This document shows, piece by piece, positions 37,455 to 47,166 of a stretch of DNA of 64,000 nt; positions within the stretch are counted from its first letter, which is position 1; every line of letters starts with the position of its first letter. This DNA comes from Leptothoe spongobia TAU-MAC 1115 (lineage in GTDB: Bacteria > Cyanobacteriota > Cyanobacteriia > Phormidesmidales > Phormidesmidaceae). The notes under the pieces were generated by a model that worked only from the letters and a program-made list of their open reading frames with translations, was not told where the DNA came from and made no database searches. Where the stretch lies: contig NZ_JADOES010000010.1 in assembly GCF_018739885.1 (NCBI RefSeq), forward strand, positions 81,390-145,389. The letters run 5' to 3'. The translations under genes and the position numbers were made by a program.

Positions 37455-37796
37455 AGATCAAGCACACTCCAAAAGAACATTCTCTATGGTAAGCCGTTGC
37501 GTCGCCACTACGGTCATATCCCTAACTGGCACAGTCTATTTGGACGATTTTTCAACGGTTATAGCGTCAATTTTGTAGTCCACCTACAATAAGTGTCCTA
37601 TGCTTTTGTGCATTGCCAAGGGCGCGAAGATACAACAGAACCATGCAACGAGGTTCAGTAATCTCTGGTCTCACATACCGGTTACTTAGCCCTGTTTGTC
37701 AGAACCCACGACCAAGTTGAATCCTGTAGCTTCCTCTACAGAGAAATTTCAGTTCTGGGCGTGGAAAAGATTCAAAACGTTTCGAGGAATCCAACC
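37455..37796. other. Intergenic region before the beta-barrel gene
   Basis: A short hairpin TTGTAG (37573-37578) with CTACAA (37584-37589) lies in the middle. The rest probably contains the divergent promoters of the DUF4399 gene (leftward) and the barrel gene (rightward). No gene seen. Confidence 0.4.
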
Positions 37797-38261
37797 ATGT
37801 TTAATCGTATTCTTTGCACCCTGGGGCTAACGGCTGCTGTTCTTGCTGCAGCTCCCCTCACTGCTTTTGCACAGGAAGCTCCTGACTATAACTACTTTGG
37901 AATCGGTGGCGGAGATGAAGGATTTGCCGTGAACGGTAAAGTCTCCCTATCCGATAATCTTTCTGTCCGTCCTTCTGTTAGTACCGACTTTGACTTTGAT
38001 GATGGCGAAGATGTTGCCTACGTCCTGCCTATCACCTACGATTTCAACTCTGTTGATCCTGACGGGCGTCTCTATCCTTTCCTAGGCGCTGGTATCAATG
38101 GCGAACTGGGTGATGACAGCACTATCGAAGCCGCAGTTACAGGTGGTGCCGACTATCGCTTTAATGATCAGTGGCTGGTAAATGGTTCTGTTGTTTGGTC
38201 TCCATTCCAAGATGGTAGCGATGACGTAGACTTTGTCGCTGGTATCGGTTACAGCTTCTAA
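37797..38261 (+). CDS. Small outer-membrane beta-barrel-like protein
   Basis: 154 residues from the ATG at 37797, which has GAGGA upstream; an in-frame extension to 37761 is less likely. A signal peptide ends in LTAFAQEAP (cleavage near residue 23). The mature part alternates hydrophobic and polar residues in strands, for example YFGIGGGDEGFAVNGKVSL, YVLPITYDFNS, RLYPFLGAGING, and ends in VAGIGYSF with a terminal Phe, as many outer-membrane barrels do. It is followed by a strong terminator. Exact role unknown. Confidence 0.78.
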   Translation: MFNRILCTLGLTAAVLAAAPLTAFAQEAPDYNYFGIGGGDEGFAVNGKVSLSDNLSVRPSVSTDFDFDDGEDVAYVLPITYDFNSVDPDGRLYPFLGAGINGELGDDSTIEAAVTGGADYRFNDQWLVNGSVVWSPFQDGSDDVDFVAGIGYSF

Positions 38262-38294
38262 CAACTGGTTTGATATTGCATAGCTCTCCATACT

Positions 38295-38320
38295 AGCCCC
38301 GCTGATGGCGGGGCTTTTTT
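38295..38320 (+). terminator. Rho-independent terminator of the barrel gene
   Basis: AGCCCCGC at 38295-38302 pairs with GCGGGGCT at 38308-38315 over a 5-base loop, followed by TTTTT. It starts 34 bases after the stop codon of the beta-barrel gene. Confidence 0.93.
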
Positions 38321-38349
38321 GTTGCTTTGACAATCGTCTTCTTTAAGGT

Positions 38350-39141
38350 TTAAAACTCAGCTATCTCTGAACCATCAGGCAGTTCTGGTAGATCGGCATT
38401 AGTGAGAAACTCGATAAATGCTTCATTCAAAGTCACATAGCCTTGCTGGTTTAGATGTAATTCATCCTTGCGAAAGTCTTCGGGCATGAGGCCTTGTTCA
38501 TCGGCGATAGCTGAGAAGCCGTCAAAGATAATGACTTGCTCATCAGCTAACGAGTCAATATATCCATTGACTTCATAAATAGCCTGGGCGACATCGTCTG
38601 ACCAAACGGGTTTACGTATCAACGGTACTTCACCAACCGGGAGGATAGTCGTGATAATGACATTGGCCCCCAGAGCTTTTGAATCTTCGACCATCTGGCG
38701 AATATTGGCACGGCAAAGATCAATAATGACATTACGTTCGTCTGGCATCAGTGGAATGGCTTTGAGGTCATTGATACCCACTTGAATGACGACGATGTCT
38801 GGCTCTAAATCTCTCATATGATGGTCAAAACGCTGGCTTGTTTGGGCCGATGTCTGACCGCCAACACCTCGATTGATAAATTCATAGCCTTCAATTTTCG
38901 GAGATGTCCAGTCCTCAGCTCTAGAATCTCCAAAAATAACTACCCGTTTGGTATCTCCTTTCTCATCCAGTTTTTGCGCTTGACTATAGTAACTAAGGCC
39001 CAGGGGATCTAATCGAACTTGGTTGAGTTCTACATAGTATTTTTCGAGCTGTGTATAGAGGAAATAATTAAGTGCTACTGAAACCCCTAAAACAGGTATC
39101 CCCAAAAATGTCAGTAGCGAGCTAACCTTGACCAGTTTCAT
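38350..39141 (-). CDS. SGNH/GDSL hydrolase-family membrane-anchored protein
   Basis: 263 residues from the ATG at 39141; a TTG at 39201 would add 20 residues. One N-terminal helix (about 5-25) anchors it. The hydrolase motifs are block I VVIFGDSRAEDW, with Ser in GDSR, block II INRGVGGQT, block III VIQVGINDLKAI, and block V KDELHLNQQGY with the catalytic Asp-His pair. Substrate is probably an ester on a lipid or sugar at the envelope. It is convergent with the beta-barrel gene beyond its terminator. Confidence 0.88.
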   Translation of the reverse strand: MKLVKVSSLLTFLGIPVLGVSVALNYFLYTQLEKYYVELNQVRLDPLGLSYYSQAQKLDEKGDTKRVVIFGDSRAEDWTSPKIEGYEFINRGVGGQTSAQTSQRFDHHMRDLEPDIVVIQVGINDLKAIPLMPDERNVIIDLCRANIRQMVEDSKALGANVIITTILPVGEVPLIRKPVWSDDVAQAIYEVNGYIDSLADEQVIIFDGFSAIADEQGLMPEDFRKDELHLNQQGYVTLNEAFIEFLTNADLPELPDGSEIAEF

Positions 39142-39698
39142 AGGGCCGTTGGTGGTATAAATTCTAATTGCAAAGGTGTTTAACGAAACTTGACGACTCA
39201 AGTTCCAGCCTGAATTGTTCCAAGCATTGGTATATATGGGCTACGTCTGATGTCTGAATCCGTTGTGAGGCAGTGCTCTCTGAGGGTTTTAAAGGTTTAG
39301 GAAACGTTTGTAAGGCTCAGGTATAGCAAACAGCCCGATGCTTGATGCTGTTTGCGCATCCATATTAGTTCGTGTTTTAACTTGGCATTTCCAAGCGCTA
39401 TGAATGTCCTCACCACGGTGACCAATGCTGTGTATTCACAGCATTTTTGGATGTTGTATATTGACCTAAGTTTTTGACACCCTACATCACTATTCCTGAT
39501 CAAAACTGCCTGTACCCGGATGTGATGGAACAATAATTGCCCAACCAGTTGCCATTTAGCCCTTGGACGGGGCATAACCGTATAAACCTTATTCACGTCT
39601 AGAACGGTCGTTTTACCGTGGGAAAAACTCCAGGTTTCAACTTGGACGTGGTTTAAGTGCTTTTGGAACGTTTTTCTGATCCACTGACTATAGAGTAT
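39142..39698. other. Structured intergenic region
   Basis: No protein gene is supported; a 99-codon leftward frame inside it has no protein-like features. It holds a 9-bp stem (39326-39334 with 39347-39355) and a terminator-like hairpin (39424-39448). A further small hairpin, ACGGT with ACCGT, lies near 39605-39620. Confidence 0.5.
39320..39448 (+). ncRNA. Candidate small structured RNA
   Basis: GCAAACAGC at 39326-39334 pairs perfectly with GCTGTTTGC at 39347-39355. Ninety bases later AATGCTGTG (39424-39432) pairs with CACAGCATT (39437-39445), followed by TTT. Together these look like an RNA with an internal hairpin and terminator on the plus strand, with no gene upstream on that strand. The promoter is not identified and the 5' end is a guess. 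Confidence 0.3.
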
Positions 39699-40874
39699 AT
39701 GGCTCCTGAAACTAACCTATTTTTTCCTCCTAAGCAGCAGCCGTTGCTGATTCGATTAGTGCAAAGTGTGTCCTATCTGGTACTACAGCGTTTATATCGC
39801 TGTGACCTGGTGGTCTCTGATGATGATATTGCTCAGCTACGAGCGATTGATAGTTCACGGGTCGTGTATGTGTGCAACCATCCCACCATGGAGGATGGCA
39901 TGGCACTATTTAGTTTGGCTGCACGGGTGGGACAGCTTTGGCACTATATTGTGGCACGGGAGTCGTTTAAGGGGCTGCAGGGTAAGTTTTTGCAGTGGAT
40001 GGGGTGCTATTCGATTCGACGGGGTTTGGGCGATCGAGCTAGTATTGCCCAAACCCTGAGCCTATTAAAAGAGCCCCAGGCGCGGGTGGTGATTTTTCCA
40101 GAGGGGGGCTGCTCCTATCAAAACGATACGGTAATGCCGTTTCGTTCGGGAGCGATTCAGATGCCACTACAGGTGATGGCCCAGCTGGCTAAGCAAGATC
40201 CGGATACGGATTTGTATGTAGTGCCCATATCTTTGAAATATCGCTATATCGAGCCGATGACGGCTGTAATTGAGCAAACGCTACAGGGACTAGAGCAGGA
40301 GCTAGGCATCGTTGTGGCTGATATGGCAGATGCTAAGACCTTTTATCAACGGCTGCTTGCGATCGCATCCCTAGTTCTAAACCGGATCGAATCAGAATTT
40401 AGTCTATCCAGTCACCCCGAGCAAGATTGGAATCAACGCATTGATCGTCTGCGAAACCATGTGATTGACCAATGTGAGCAGCAGTTAGACCTACAGCCAA
40501 ACGGTGCCCCTATTCGAGAACGAGTGTACAAAATCCAGGCTCTTTTAGAAGCTGAAGAACCCAAAACCATCGCCGAAGACGATGCTCTCTATTGGACTAC
40601 GGTACGACTGCTCAACTTTGATGCCATCTATGACGGCTATGTCGCTGCCGACCCTACCCCCGAGAGATTCTTAGACACCTTAATGCGTCTAGAGCGAGAA
40701 GTATATCAAATTGAGCATATTCAGCCTAAAGCTTATCGTCAGGCCATTTTTCGCATAGGACAGCCCATTAACCTGAAACATTATGTAGCTGATTTACGAC
40801 GCGATAAAGCGGGTACCGTAGCACGGCTCACCAAGCAACTACGTCAGGCAGTGCAAGATAATTTAGCAAGTTAG
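39699..40874 (+). CDS. Acyltransferase of the glycerol-phosphate acyltransferase (PlsC) family
   Basis: 391 residues from the ATG at 39699; a GTG at 39657 would give 405. The HX4D motif is in YVCNHPTMEDGMALFSLAA and the FPEG motif in VIFPEGGCSYQND. The N-terminal 170 residues form the PlsC domain. The long C-terminal part (ERVYKIQALLEAEEPKT..., LRREVYQIEHIQPKAYR-like) is typical of the cyanobacterial lyso-acyltransferase-like family. It probably acylates a lipid acceptor. Substrate unknown. Confidence 0.85.
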   Translation: MAPETNLFFPPKQQPLLIRLVQSVSYLVLQRLYRCDLVVSDDDIAQLRAIDSSRVVYVCNHPTMEDGMALFSLAARVGQLWHYIVARESFKGLQGKFLQWMGCYSIRRGLGDRASIAQTLSLLKEPQARVVIFPEGGCSYQNDTVMPFRSGAIQMPLQVMAQLAKQDPDTDLYVVPISLKYRYIEPMTAVIEQTLQGLEQELGIVVADMADAKTFYQRLLAIASLVLNRIESEFSLSSHPEQDWNQRIDRLRNHVIDQCEQQLDLQPNGAPIRERVYKIQALLEAEEPKTIAEDDALYWTTVRLLNFDAIYDGYVAADPTPERFLDTLMRLEREVYQIEHIQPKAYRQAIFRIGQPINLKHYVADLRRDKAGTVARLTKQLRQAVQDNLAS

Positions 40875-41032
40875 GTTCACCCCTTTAATAGGATTCTCTA
40901 TTTCAATCCATGGATCTCCGGATGGGGCTTGCAAATTATGAATAAAGAATGTCACTTCTTTTAATCCGAACTTCGGTTAGCTTGAGGGCAACTTCGTTAC
41001 AGTAATGAATATGTGTCATCATTATCTAGTTC

Positions 41033-42685
41033 ATGAACGAATGTGTGACTGAAGGATACGATTCGGTTGTCCACTCAGCACAGAGTCTTTCAGCCCTCTG
41101 GCAGAGAAGTCCCAGAGCAATGTGTTGTCTGCATTGGCATCAAGACGCATTCTGGATTACGGATGCAAATCCGGCAATGACACAGCTGCTGGCAGCACCG
41201 ATTGAGCAATTAAGCAATCGCCCTTTTCAAGCAATTTTTTCGACGAAGACTGACCATAGTTCCCACTATTGGCAAGCGTTAAATACCTCCCAGACAGTAA
41301 CATTTGAGGATACCGTCACCCTTTCAGATCGGCGTTATCAGTTTGCCATTGAAGCAATTCCCGTACCTCCGGTTGATAATGCTGCGGCACAGCTGATAGT
41401 GACATTTACCCGCAGATCATCTGAAGCGGCACTGCGTCAGAGCGAAGAGCGCTTCAGATCTTTATTTGAAGGTGTCTCACTGATTGGGATGCAAATATAC
41501 GATCATCAGCGTCGGGTAATTGGTTGGAATCGGGCCAGTGAGCAACTCTATGGCTATACCTGCAAAGAAGCCATGGGACAGCAGCTCGAAGATTTAATCA
41601 TCCCCGATGCCATGCGTGAGTGGGTGATCCAAGCTGTAGAAGCCTGGTTGCAGCGAGGCATTCCGATTCCTGCCTGTGAGCTGACGCTGCGTCATAAAAA
41701 TGGTGGCCCGGTGGAGGTGTTTTCCAGTCATATGATGCTGACCAATCTGGAAGGTGAACCTGAGCTGTATTGTCTAGATCTCGATATTAGCGATCGCAAA
41801 CAAGCCGAGTCCACCCTGCAACAGGCTCAGTTAAAAATGATGCACGGTGAAAAAATGTCCAGCCTAGGCAAAATGGTGGCTGGAATCGCCCATGAAATTA
41901 ACAATCCCATCAGCTTTATCGATGGCAATCTAGACCATGCGAAAGAGTATATGACAGACCTGCTCCATCTGGTGAGCCTATACCAAACAGCTTATCCTAG
42001 CCCTCGTCACGACATCCAATCGGTACTAGAAAGCCTGGACCTGGACTTTATCCAAAAAGATTTTTTTAAACTGGCCACCTCGATGCAGGTGGGGGCAGAC
42101 CGTATTCGGAGCATTGTAGACTCTCTCCGAAATTTCTCTCGGTTAGATGAAACAGGGGCTAAGGTTGTTGATATTCATGATGGCCTCAACAGTACCCTGC
42201 GAATTCTTCATCATCGTCTACAAACCATCGATCCTGCCATTCAAGTGGTGAAAAACTATGGCAATCTCTCTCCTATTGTTTGCTATCCTGGGCCACTCAA
42301 TCAGGTCTTTATGAATGTATTGACCAATGCGATTGATGCTCTCGCTGATGCTCGGACTAATAGCAGTACAGGCTCTCCTCAGACAGCCTCCCCGCAGATT
42401 GAGATATCGACCTCTCAACCCGGTGGCCGACAAACAGTCATCTCTATCTGTGACAATGGTCCTGGGATCTCAGATACTGTTAAAGCACAAATCTTTGATC
42501 CATTTTTTACCACCAAGCCCGTTGGGCAAGGTACTGGCATGGGTCTAGCCATCAGCTACCAGGTGATTACTCAGCAGCACCAGGGACAGTTATTGGTAGA
42601 GTCTGTTCATGGCAAAGGCACATGCGTTGAAATTCGATTACCGTTGGCAAGCTCCTTAGCCACCCCCTTACAGGGCCCCGTCTAG
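41033..42685 (+). CDS. Soluble PAS-domain histidine kinase
   Basis: 550 residues, no membrane helix. Two PAS-like domains cover about residues 25-125 and 137-255, the second ending in the linker DISDRKQAE. The HisKA block is [15 protein letters not shown] with His287, followed by a longer insert ([14 protein letters not shown]...[10 protein letters not shown]). The ATPase domain has N-box [11 protein letters not shown]1 [12 protein letters not shown]-box IFDPFFTTK and G2 [12 protein letters not shown]. No response regulator is adjacent, so it is an orphan kinase. Its 3' end overlaps the convergent LRR gene by 18 bases. Confidence 0.93.
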   Translation: MNECVTEGYDSVVHSAQSLSALWQRSPRAMCCLHWHQDAFWITDANPAMTQLLAAPIEQLSNRPFQAIFSTKTDHSSHYWQALNTSQTVTFEDTVTLSDRRYQFAIEAIPVPPVDNAAAQLIVTFTRRSSEAALRQSEERFRSLFEGVSLIGMQIYDHQRRVIGWNRASEQLYGYTCKEAMGQQLEDLIIPDAMREWVIQAVEAWLQRGIPIPACELTLRHKNGGPVEVFSSHMMLTNLEGEPELYCLDLDISDRKQAESTLQQAQLKMMHGEKMSSLGKMVAGIAHEINNPISFIDGNLDHAKEYMTDLLHLVSLYQTAYPSPRHDIQSVLESLDLDFIQKDFFKLATSMQVGADRIRSIVDSLRNFSRLDETGAKVVDIHDGLNSTLRILHHRLQTIDPAIQVVKNYGNLSPIVCYPGPLNQVFMNVLTNAIDALADARTNSSTGSPQTASPQIEISTSQPGGRQTVISICDNGPGISDTVKAQIFDPFFTTKPVGQGTGMGLAISYQVITQQHQGQLLVESVHGKGTCVEIRLPLASSLATPLQGPV

Positions 42686-43459
42686 GTCCCCCTCAAGGTC
42701 CCCTTCACAAATATCTCCTAGATTATCGGGACAGGTGTCATAGTCAATGGCAATGCCGCTGAGATCGAGCAGCTGCCATTCTTGTTCCACAGAGGGGGTG
42801 AGAATTTCTCCGATGGGGCCTACATCAGTAAAGGGATTGTAGGACACATTGAGGGAGCGAATGGTGGGGATATTGGCCACGGGAGCAATACTGTTGATCT
42901 GGTTGTAGCTAATGTCCAGGGTAGTGAGCCGAGGTAGTGTGGTCAGGGCGCTGATATCTTGCAATTGAGCATTGGCCACCCGCAGTGTCCGCAGCTGGAT
43001 CAGGGTGGAAATAGGTGCTAAATCTGGAATGACATGGCCATTGAGATTGAGGTCGGTGAGATTGGGAGTTGCGATCGCAATCATCTGCAGGTCCACCCCC
43101 ATCGGAAAATCCACCATCAGCCCGTTTTCCGGCAAATACGTCGTTTCCAGTTGAGGCCCCCACAGCGTACGCACATTTGCCAACCGCCGCTCAGCAATCC
43201 CACAGTCACTAATGGCCAGTGCCGACATGAGCGCATCCACCGTTTGCCAGGCATAGGGACGACTATAAAGCACACTACTCCAGTCCCCACCCACTCCCTG
43301 AAATGTACCGCACACATCAGCAAACGTGGGCTCAAGGGCAGTCGCCGTTGCTGCCGTAGTACACCAGACCGCACCTACACCAGCCAGCACATTTACGAAC
43401 CAGGGGGTGATCTGGTGCCCAGTAGGGGTGGGCTGAGGCCCAGGAGTAAGTTGGGGCAT
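42668..43459 (-). CDS. Leucine-rich-repeat secreted or anchored protein
   Basis: 263 residues. A Pro-rich start is followed by a hydrophobic segment (WFVNVLAGVGAVWCTTAATA). The middle holds about four to five LRR units (TDLNLNGHVIPDLAPISTL, RTLRVANAQLQDISALTTL, TTLDISYNQINSIAPVANI and RSLNVSYNPFTDVGPIGEI), of the short internalin-like type. The tail is acidic ([13 protein letters not shown]). Such proteins bind other proteins. The function is unknown. It overlaps the end of the histidine kinase gene. Confidence 0.75.
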   Translation of the reverse strand: MPQLTPGPQPTPTGHQITPWFVNVLAGVGAVWCTTAATATALEPTFADVCGTFQGVGGDWSSVLYSRPYAWQTVDALMSALAISDCGIAERRLANVRTLWGPQLETTYLPENGLMVDFPMGVDLQMIAIATPNLTDLNLNGHVIPDLAPISTLIQLRTLRVANAQLQDISALTTLPRLTTLDISYNQINSIAPVANIPTIRSLNVSYNPFTDVGPIGEILTPSVEQEWQLLDLSGIAIDYDTCPDNLGDICEGDLEGDLDGAL

Positions 43460-43915
43460 AGTAAAGTAACCTTCCGCGCACTAGACTCAACAGCATTGGA
43501 CCACCAAATCACCCCTGAGTCCATTACTTTTTAAGAATCCTATATCTGGGGTCGGTATCAAAAATCACATAGGTAGACCTAGAGTTTCATCATCAATCCA
43601 CCAAAATCCTGCCTTTATCAAAGCAATACCGAAGAAATATAAAAATTGTGAAACTGTTATCACAGAAGAGAAGCAAGTCCGTTATTTAGGATCCGATCTG
43701 AAGATTGTCCTATCATGAACCGTAAAGACAGGGTATATTGCTATGAGAATAAAGGGGCTTGCGATCTACCAGTAGTTGCGGATTTTATTACGAAGATATA
43801 AAAAGGGCAAGTAAATTCTTCCGAAAATTCCGTATTCATTACTTCATGATGTACGGATCACCCTATTTAGCTGGGGTAATCTTAATATCAGGTAGTCTTG
43901 TCAGTCAGGTTTTCT
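43460..43915. other. Intergenic region between the LRR and cyclase genes
   Basis: Divergent starts: the LRR gene reads left and the cyclase right, so two promoters lie here. No small gene or strong hairpin was recognised. The right part contains a TATATTGC stretch near 43733 that could be a -10 element. Confidence 0.4.
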
Positions 43916-45730
43916 ATGGAAGGAGCGCAGCAATCGCTTCAAAACCAGCAGCGTGTACTCGCCGCCATCGTGGTGACTGACGCAGTGGGGTTTAGTGCCC
44001 AGATGTCCGCTGATGAAGAGCGGGCGCTGGCCACCATCAATCGAGATCTCAAACAGATTGCAGGCCTTTGCAATGTGTTTAAGGGACAAGTTCTCAAATC
44101 AACTGGTGATGGTCTGTTGATGTGCTTTTTCAGTGCAGCTCAAGCTGTTGCCTGTGCGCTCAATATTCAAAAAAAACTCCGTGGCGATAGTAAACGGGAT
44201 AGTTTTGACCATCGCATCGGTATTCACCTGGGCGATGTCTACATCAACAATTCAGACGTCATGGGGAATGGCGTCAATATTGCCGCTCGCTTAGAAAGCT
44301 TTGCTGCCCCTGGGGAAATTTGCGTCTCCCAAGTGGTGTACGACGTCGTCAAAAGCCGCTTAGATTTAGATGCTACATTTCTAGGCCCACTCAATCTAAA
44401 AAATATTCAAGAACAGGTCCCAGCCTATCAACTGCGCCCGGTGATTGATCTTGATATTTGCGATGCCGAACTGACCCGACCCTTCTTTGCGGAGGGGGTC
44501 GAAGGCTATGTTTTTGATAGTCCCCTGGATCAAGCCCTACAAGCATTAAGTGATCATGCTGATCACCTACGTATCAAAAAGCTCATCTTTGGTACCTGTC
44601 AAAATCTCTGGGAAAACGACACGACTGTCTTAGATCAGTTCTCTCTAGAGCATTTGATCGATTCTCTCATGCAGAGAAATCCCTCCGTAGATCAGTGTCG
44701 CGCAAGTCTCTATCGGATTGTTGCCACCCTCAATCACAAAGAAGTTTACTCGGATGTGGCTGAGGTGATTTTGCAGTCACTGACTCCCCTTTACATTGAA
44801 CGTGCCGCTAATCTACTGCCTGAAGCCCACCCAGCCTCACACCCAGGGAATTCTGAGGAGGTAGCAGAGGAGGTAGCCGGAGAGTCAAAAGATCGCTATC
44901 AGCATGTGGCCGATGATCTAGAGCACGATGCCCAGATTATTCGCATCAAGAAAGTCCTTTACTGTCTCTGCCATAAGGTCTGGGAAACAGATATTCAGAA
45001 AATCGAACAGGCAGATACAGCGATCTTAGTAAAGCAGCTTTACCAGCTCACCCCGACGCCCAACGACCTAAAATATCGGCTGCGTCATTTGCTGCACCAT
45101 CTCAATCGCAAGGCCAAGTACACCAAAATCGTCAATATCATTTTCAAGGCATTTCATCCCCTGTACTCTGTCCAGACAGAGCTGATCCCCATGTCGACAC
45201 CGGGATTACAAAATGCCAATGATACCGATAGTCCAGAAACCTGCTTTGGAGATTTGCCTGTTGGTATTCATCCTGACAATACCGTTGCTTTCTCAGCCAA
45301 GGCCGTAGAAGGTCCACCCATGGGTGATATTGCCCAGGTCAAAGATCGGGCCGATTTATTTGAGCTGAGGCTAGACATCATCAAGTACTGCAACCCCCTA
45401 CGGGCAAAAATTTTGCTGCACTCCACCCTCTACAGTCCCTTTACCGGCAGCTCCCAGGAGTGGTCGCTACTGCGTAGTAAAACCTTAGAGGACTTTTTGC
45501 GCGAGGTCTTTAACTATTGCTCGTCATTCCAGGACCTGGAAAGCAAACTGTCTATCATCGTCCACTGTCTAGAGGACACTGACGAAAACGAACCAGTGGT
45601 CACATCTATTTTGAATGCGATCAAGCCCTACTATGCCGAGCCTCCGAGTGAGACGACTGCTCCGGCTGAGGTCAGTCGAGCTGTCATGTCTGCTGCTGTC
45701 ACATCGATGAGGCCCGCATCCTATGGATAA
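43916..45730 (+). CDS. Class III adenylate/guanylate cyclase with three C-terminal helical repeats
   Basis: 604 residues from the ATG at 43916. The cyclase domain occupies about residues 10-185: [17 protein letters not shown] with the first metal Asp, [33 protein letters not shown] with the second metal Asp and [18 protein letters not shown]. After it come three related segments of about 85 residues, at roughly 211-297, 335-421 and 480-575. Each has RIKK(L/V)..., a W, and ends near Y...I...PLY. They are not a module I can name. The stop overlaps the start of the next gene by eight bases, so the two are translationally coupled. Confidence 0.85.
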   Translation: MEGAQQSLQNQQRVLAAIVVTDAVGFSAQMSADEERALATINRDLKQIAGLCNVFKGQVLKSTGDGLLMCFFSAAQAVACALNIQKKLRGDSKRDSFDHRIGIHLGDVYINNSDVMGNGVNIAARLESFAAPGEICVSQVVYDVVKSRLDLDATFLGPLNLKNIQEQVPAYQLRPVIDLDICDAELTRPFFAEGVEGYVFDSPLDQALQALSDHADHLRIKKLIFGTCQNLWENDTTVLDQFSLEHLIDSLMQRNPSVDQCRASLYRIVATLNHKEVYSDVAEVILQSLTPLYIERAANLLPEAHPASHPGNSEEVAEEVAGESKDRYQHVADDLEHDAQIIRIKKVLYCLCHKVWETDIQKIEQADTAILVKQLYQLTPTPNDLKYRLRHLLHHLNRKAKYTKIVNIIFKAFHPLYSVQTELIPMSTPGLQNANDTDSPETCFGDLPVGIHPDNTVAFSAKAVEGPPMGDIAQVKDRADLFELRLDIIKYCNPLRAKILLHSTLYSPFTGSSQEWSLLRSKTLEDFLREVFNYCSSFQDLESKLSIIVHCLEDTDENEPVVTSILNAIKPYYAEPPSETTAPAEVSRAVMSAAVTSMRPASYG

Positions 45731-46718
45731 TGTCGAAGAGCTAATGGCATCCTATAACAACGGTCACAAGGATTTTAGTGGCCTATGTTTAGCCGGTTTG
45801 CAGTTGCCCAAAGCAGACCTGATCGGTGCTAATTTTTCTAAGGCCGACCTGGAACGCACGGATCTGATGTTTTCCTATTTAAGTCGGGTGAATCTGCAGC
45901 AGGCAAATCTCAGCCATGCCAACCTCAGTGGCGTTAACCTGAACCAGGCGAATCTGATCTATTCAAATCTGAGCGATGCCAACCTGCACGGCGCGAGTTT
46001 GCAAGGTGCAGACCTGCGCGGTGCGGACCTGACCCTGGCCGACCTATTTGATGTGAACCTGGCCGATGCAGACCTGCGCAATGCAGACCTCAGCGGGGCT
46101 AATTTGACTGGAGCCTGCCTGCGCGGAGCCAACCTGCGCCAGGAGTTACGCAGTGAGCAAACGATTTTGCGCGGTGCCCATCTGCGTCAGGTAGATATGC
46201 GGGGGGCTAATCTTAAAGGGGCTGATCTAGCCTGCGTGGATCTGAGTGGTGCTAACCTCAGCGAAGCATTTTTGAAAGATGCGGATCTGCGCAATGCGAA
46301 TCTCAGTGGAGCAAACCTCAAGGGAGCATCCCTGGCGGATGCCCAGCTAGAAGGCGCTAATCTACGCTATGCCAACCTTACCCGTACCCGTGCCCAGCGG
46401 TCCAACCTGGCAGGCTGCGACTTTACCGGTGCCAACCTCAAGGGTGTTAACTTTACTGACACCCGACTTTGTGGTGCCCAGCTTTTCCAAATTGTCATGG
46501 TCGATGCCCGCTTACTACGAGCCGACCTGAGTCGAGCTAACCTCAGCGGCGCTGATCTCACCCAGGCGGATCTGACCAACGCCTACCTGGGTCGTACAAA
46601 TTTGGGTGAGGCGAATCTGACCGGTGCCATCCTGTTCAAAGCCGAACTGAGTAGTGCAAATCTAGCGGATGCTAAATTTGCTGGGACCACAATGCCTGAC
46701 GGTAAAGTGATCGATTAG
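45723..46718 (+). CDS. Pentapeptide-repeat protein
   Basis: 331 residues, almost all A(D/N)LxX repeats from about residue 25 to 320, for example [20 protein letters not shown]. One break at about 140-155 ([14 protein letters not shown]) interrupts the rhythm, as often where two helices join. The repeats form a right-handed quadrilateral beta-helix about as wide as DNA or a protein partner. The ATG at 45723 lies inside the cyclase gene's end, so it is probably made with the cyclase. Confidence 0.93.
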   Translation: MDNVEELMASYNNGHKDFSGLCLAGLQLPKADLIGANFSKADLERTDLMFSYLSRVNLQQANLSHANLSGVNLNQANLIYSNLSDANLHGASLQGADLRGADLTLADLFDVNLADADLRNADLSGANLTGACLRGANLRQELRSEQTILRGAHLRQVDMRGANLKGADLACVDLSGANLSEAFLKDADLRNANLSGANLKGASLADAQLEGANLRYANLTRTRAQRSNLAGCDFTGANLKGVNFTDTRLCGAQLFQIVMVDARLLRADLSRANLSGADLTQADLTNAYLGRTNLGEANLTGAILFKAELSSANLADAKFAGTTMPDGKVID

Positions 46719-46772
46719 ATCCGAGCTTTGGGCTCCAAAAACATCTAAGGAATAAGGATTTCATAAGGTATT

Positions 46773-46881
46773 CAACTTAATCCCCTCCTCGGGCGGGGTG
46801 CCTGAAAGGCAGGGTGGGTTTCGATCACTAGCACTCAAGGCCAACCCACCCCGTTGTCTCTCCCAGGAGGGGATTAAGTTG
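46773..46881. mobile_element. MITE-like hairpin element
   Basis: A perfect 17-bp inverted repeat, CAACTTAATCCCCTCCT (46773-46789) and its complement at 46865-46881, flanks an interior that also folds. The interior includes GGTGGGTT near 46813 pairing with AACCCACC near 46842 and a small GCCTGAAAGGC hairpin. There is no coding capacity. It matches the general form of non-autonomous miniature elements in cyanobacterial intergenic DNA. Target-site duplication was not established. Confidence 0.65.
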
Positions 46882-46965
46882 CGAATTTAAGATTGCATGC
46901 CTTGTTTAATCCTCGCTCCTAATACTAAGATCTTGCACTAAGGTCGGTTGCGAAGCTCAAACCCA

Positions 46966-46986
46966 CGTTGGGTTCAAAACCCAACG
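46966..46986. repeat. Hairpin CGTTGGGTT / AACCCAACG
   Basis: Perfect 9-bp stem with a 3-base loop in the gap before the PEP-CTERM gene. Short stems of this GTTGGGTT type recur in cyanobacterial intergenic regions. A related GTTGGG...AACCCAAC sequence is at about 28720-28740. Confidence 0.55.
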
Positions 46987-47166
46987 CTAATTGAGGGCTG
47001 TCCACTAAAGGGACAAAATTGGCTGGGCAGCTCTGAATATAGAGCTTTCAGGGATTCTTTAACTCCTACTCTGCGAAAAGTCTTGCACCTATAGTGAGTT
47101 TTGAGCCGATTAGCCTTGCGATTTTGAGTCCAAGGCGGGTTCACGCTGTCTTAGATGGCGAGTGCT

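Larger units (their letters stand above)
46719..47166. other. Intergenic repeat-rich region
   Basis: Contains a 109-base terminal-inverted-repeat element (46773-46881) and a 9-bp hairpin CGTTGGGTT (46966-46974) with AACCCAACG (46978-46986). No gene is supported. Transcription comes in from both sides. Confidence 0.55.

Noticed and set aside
39297..39596. 99-codon leftward frame in the gap before the acyltransferase gene
   Set aside because: Protein-like pattern absent; overlaps two perfect hairpins of the candidate structured RNA on the other strand.
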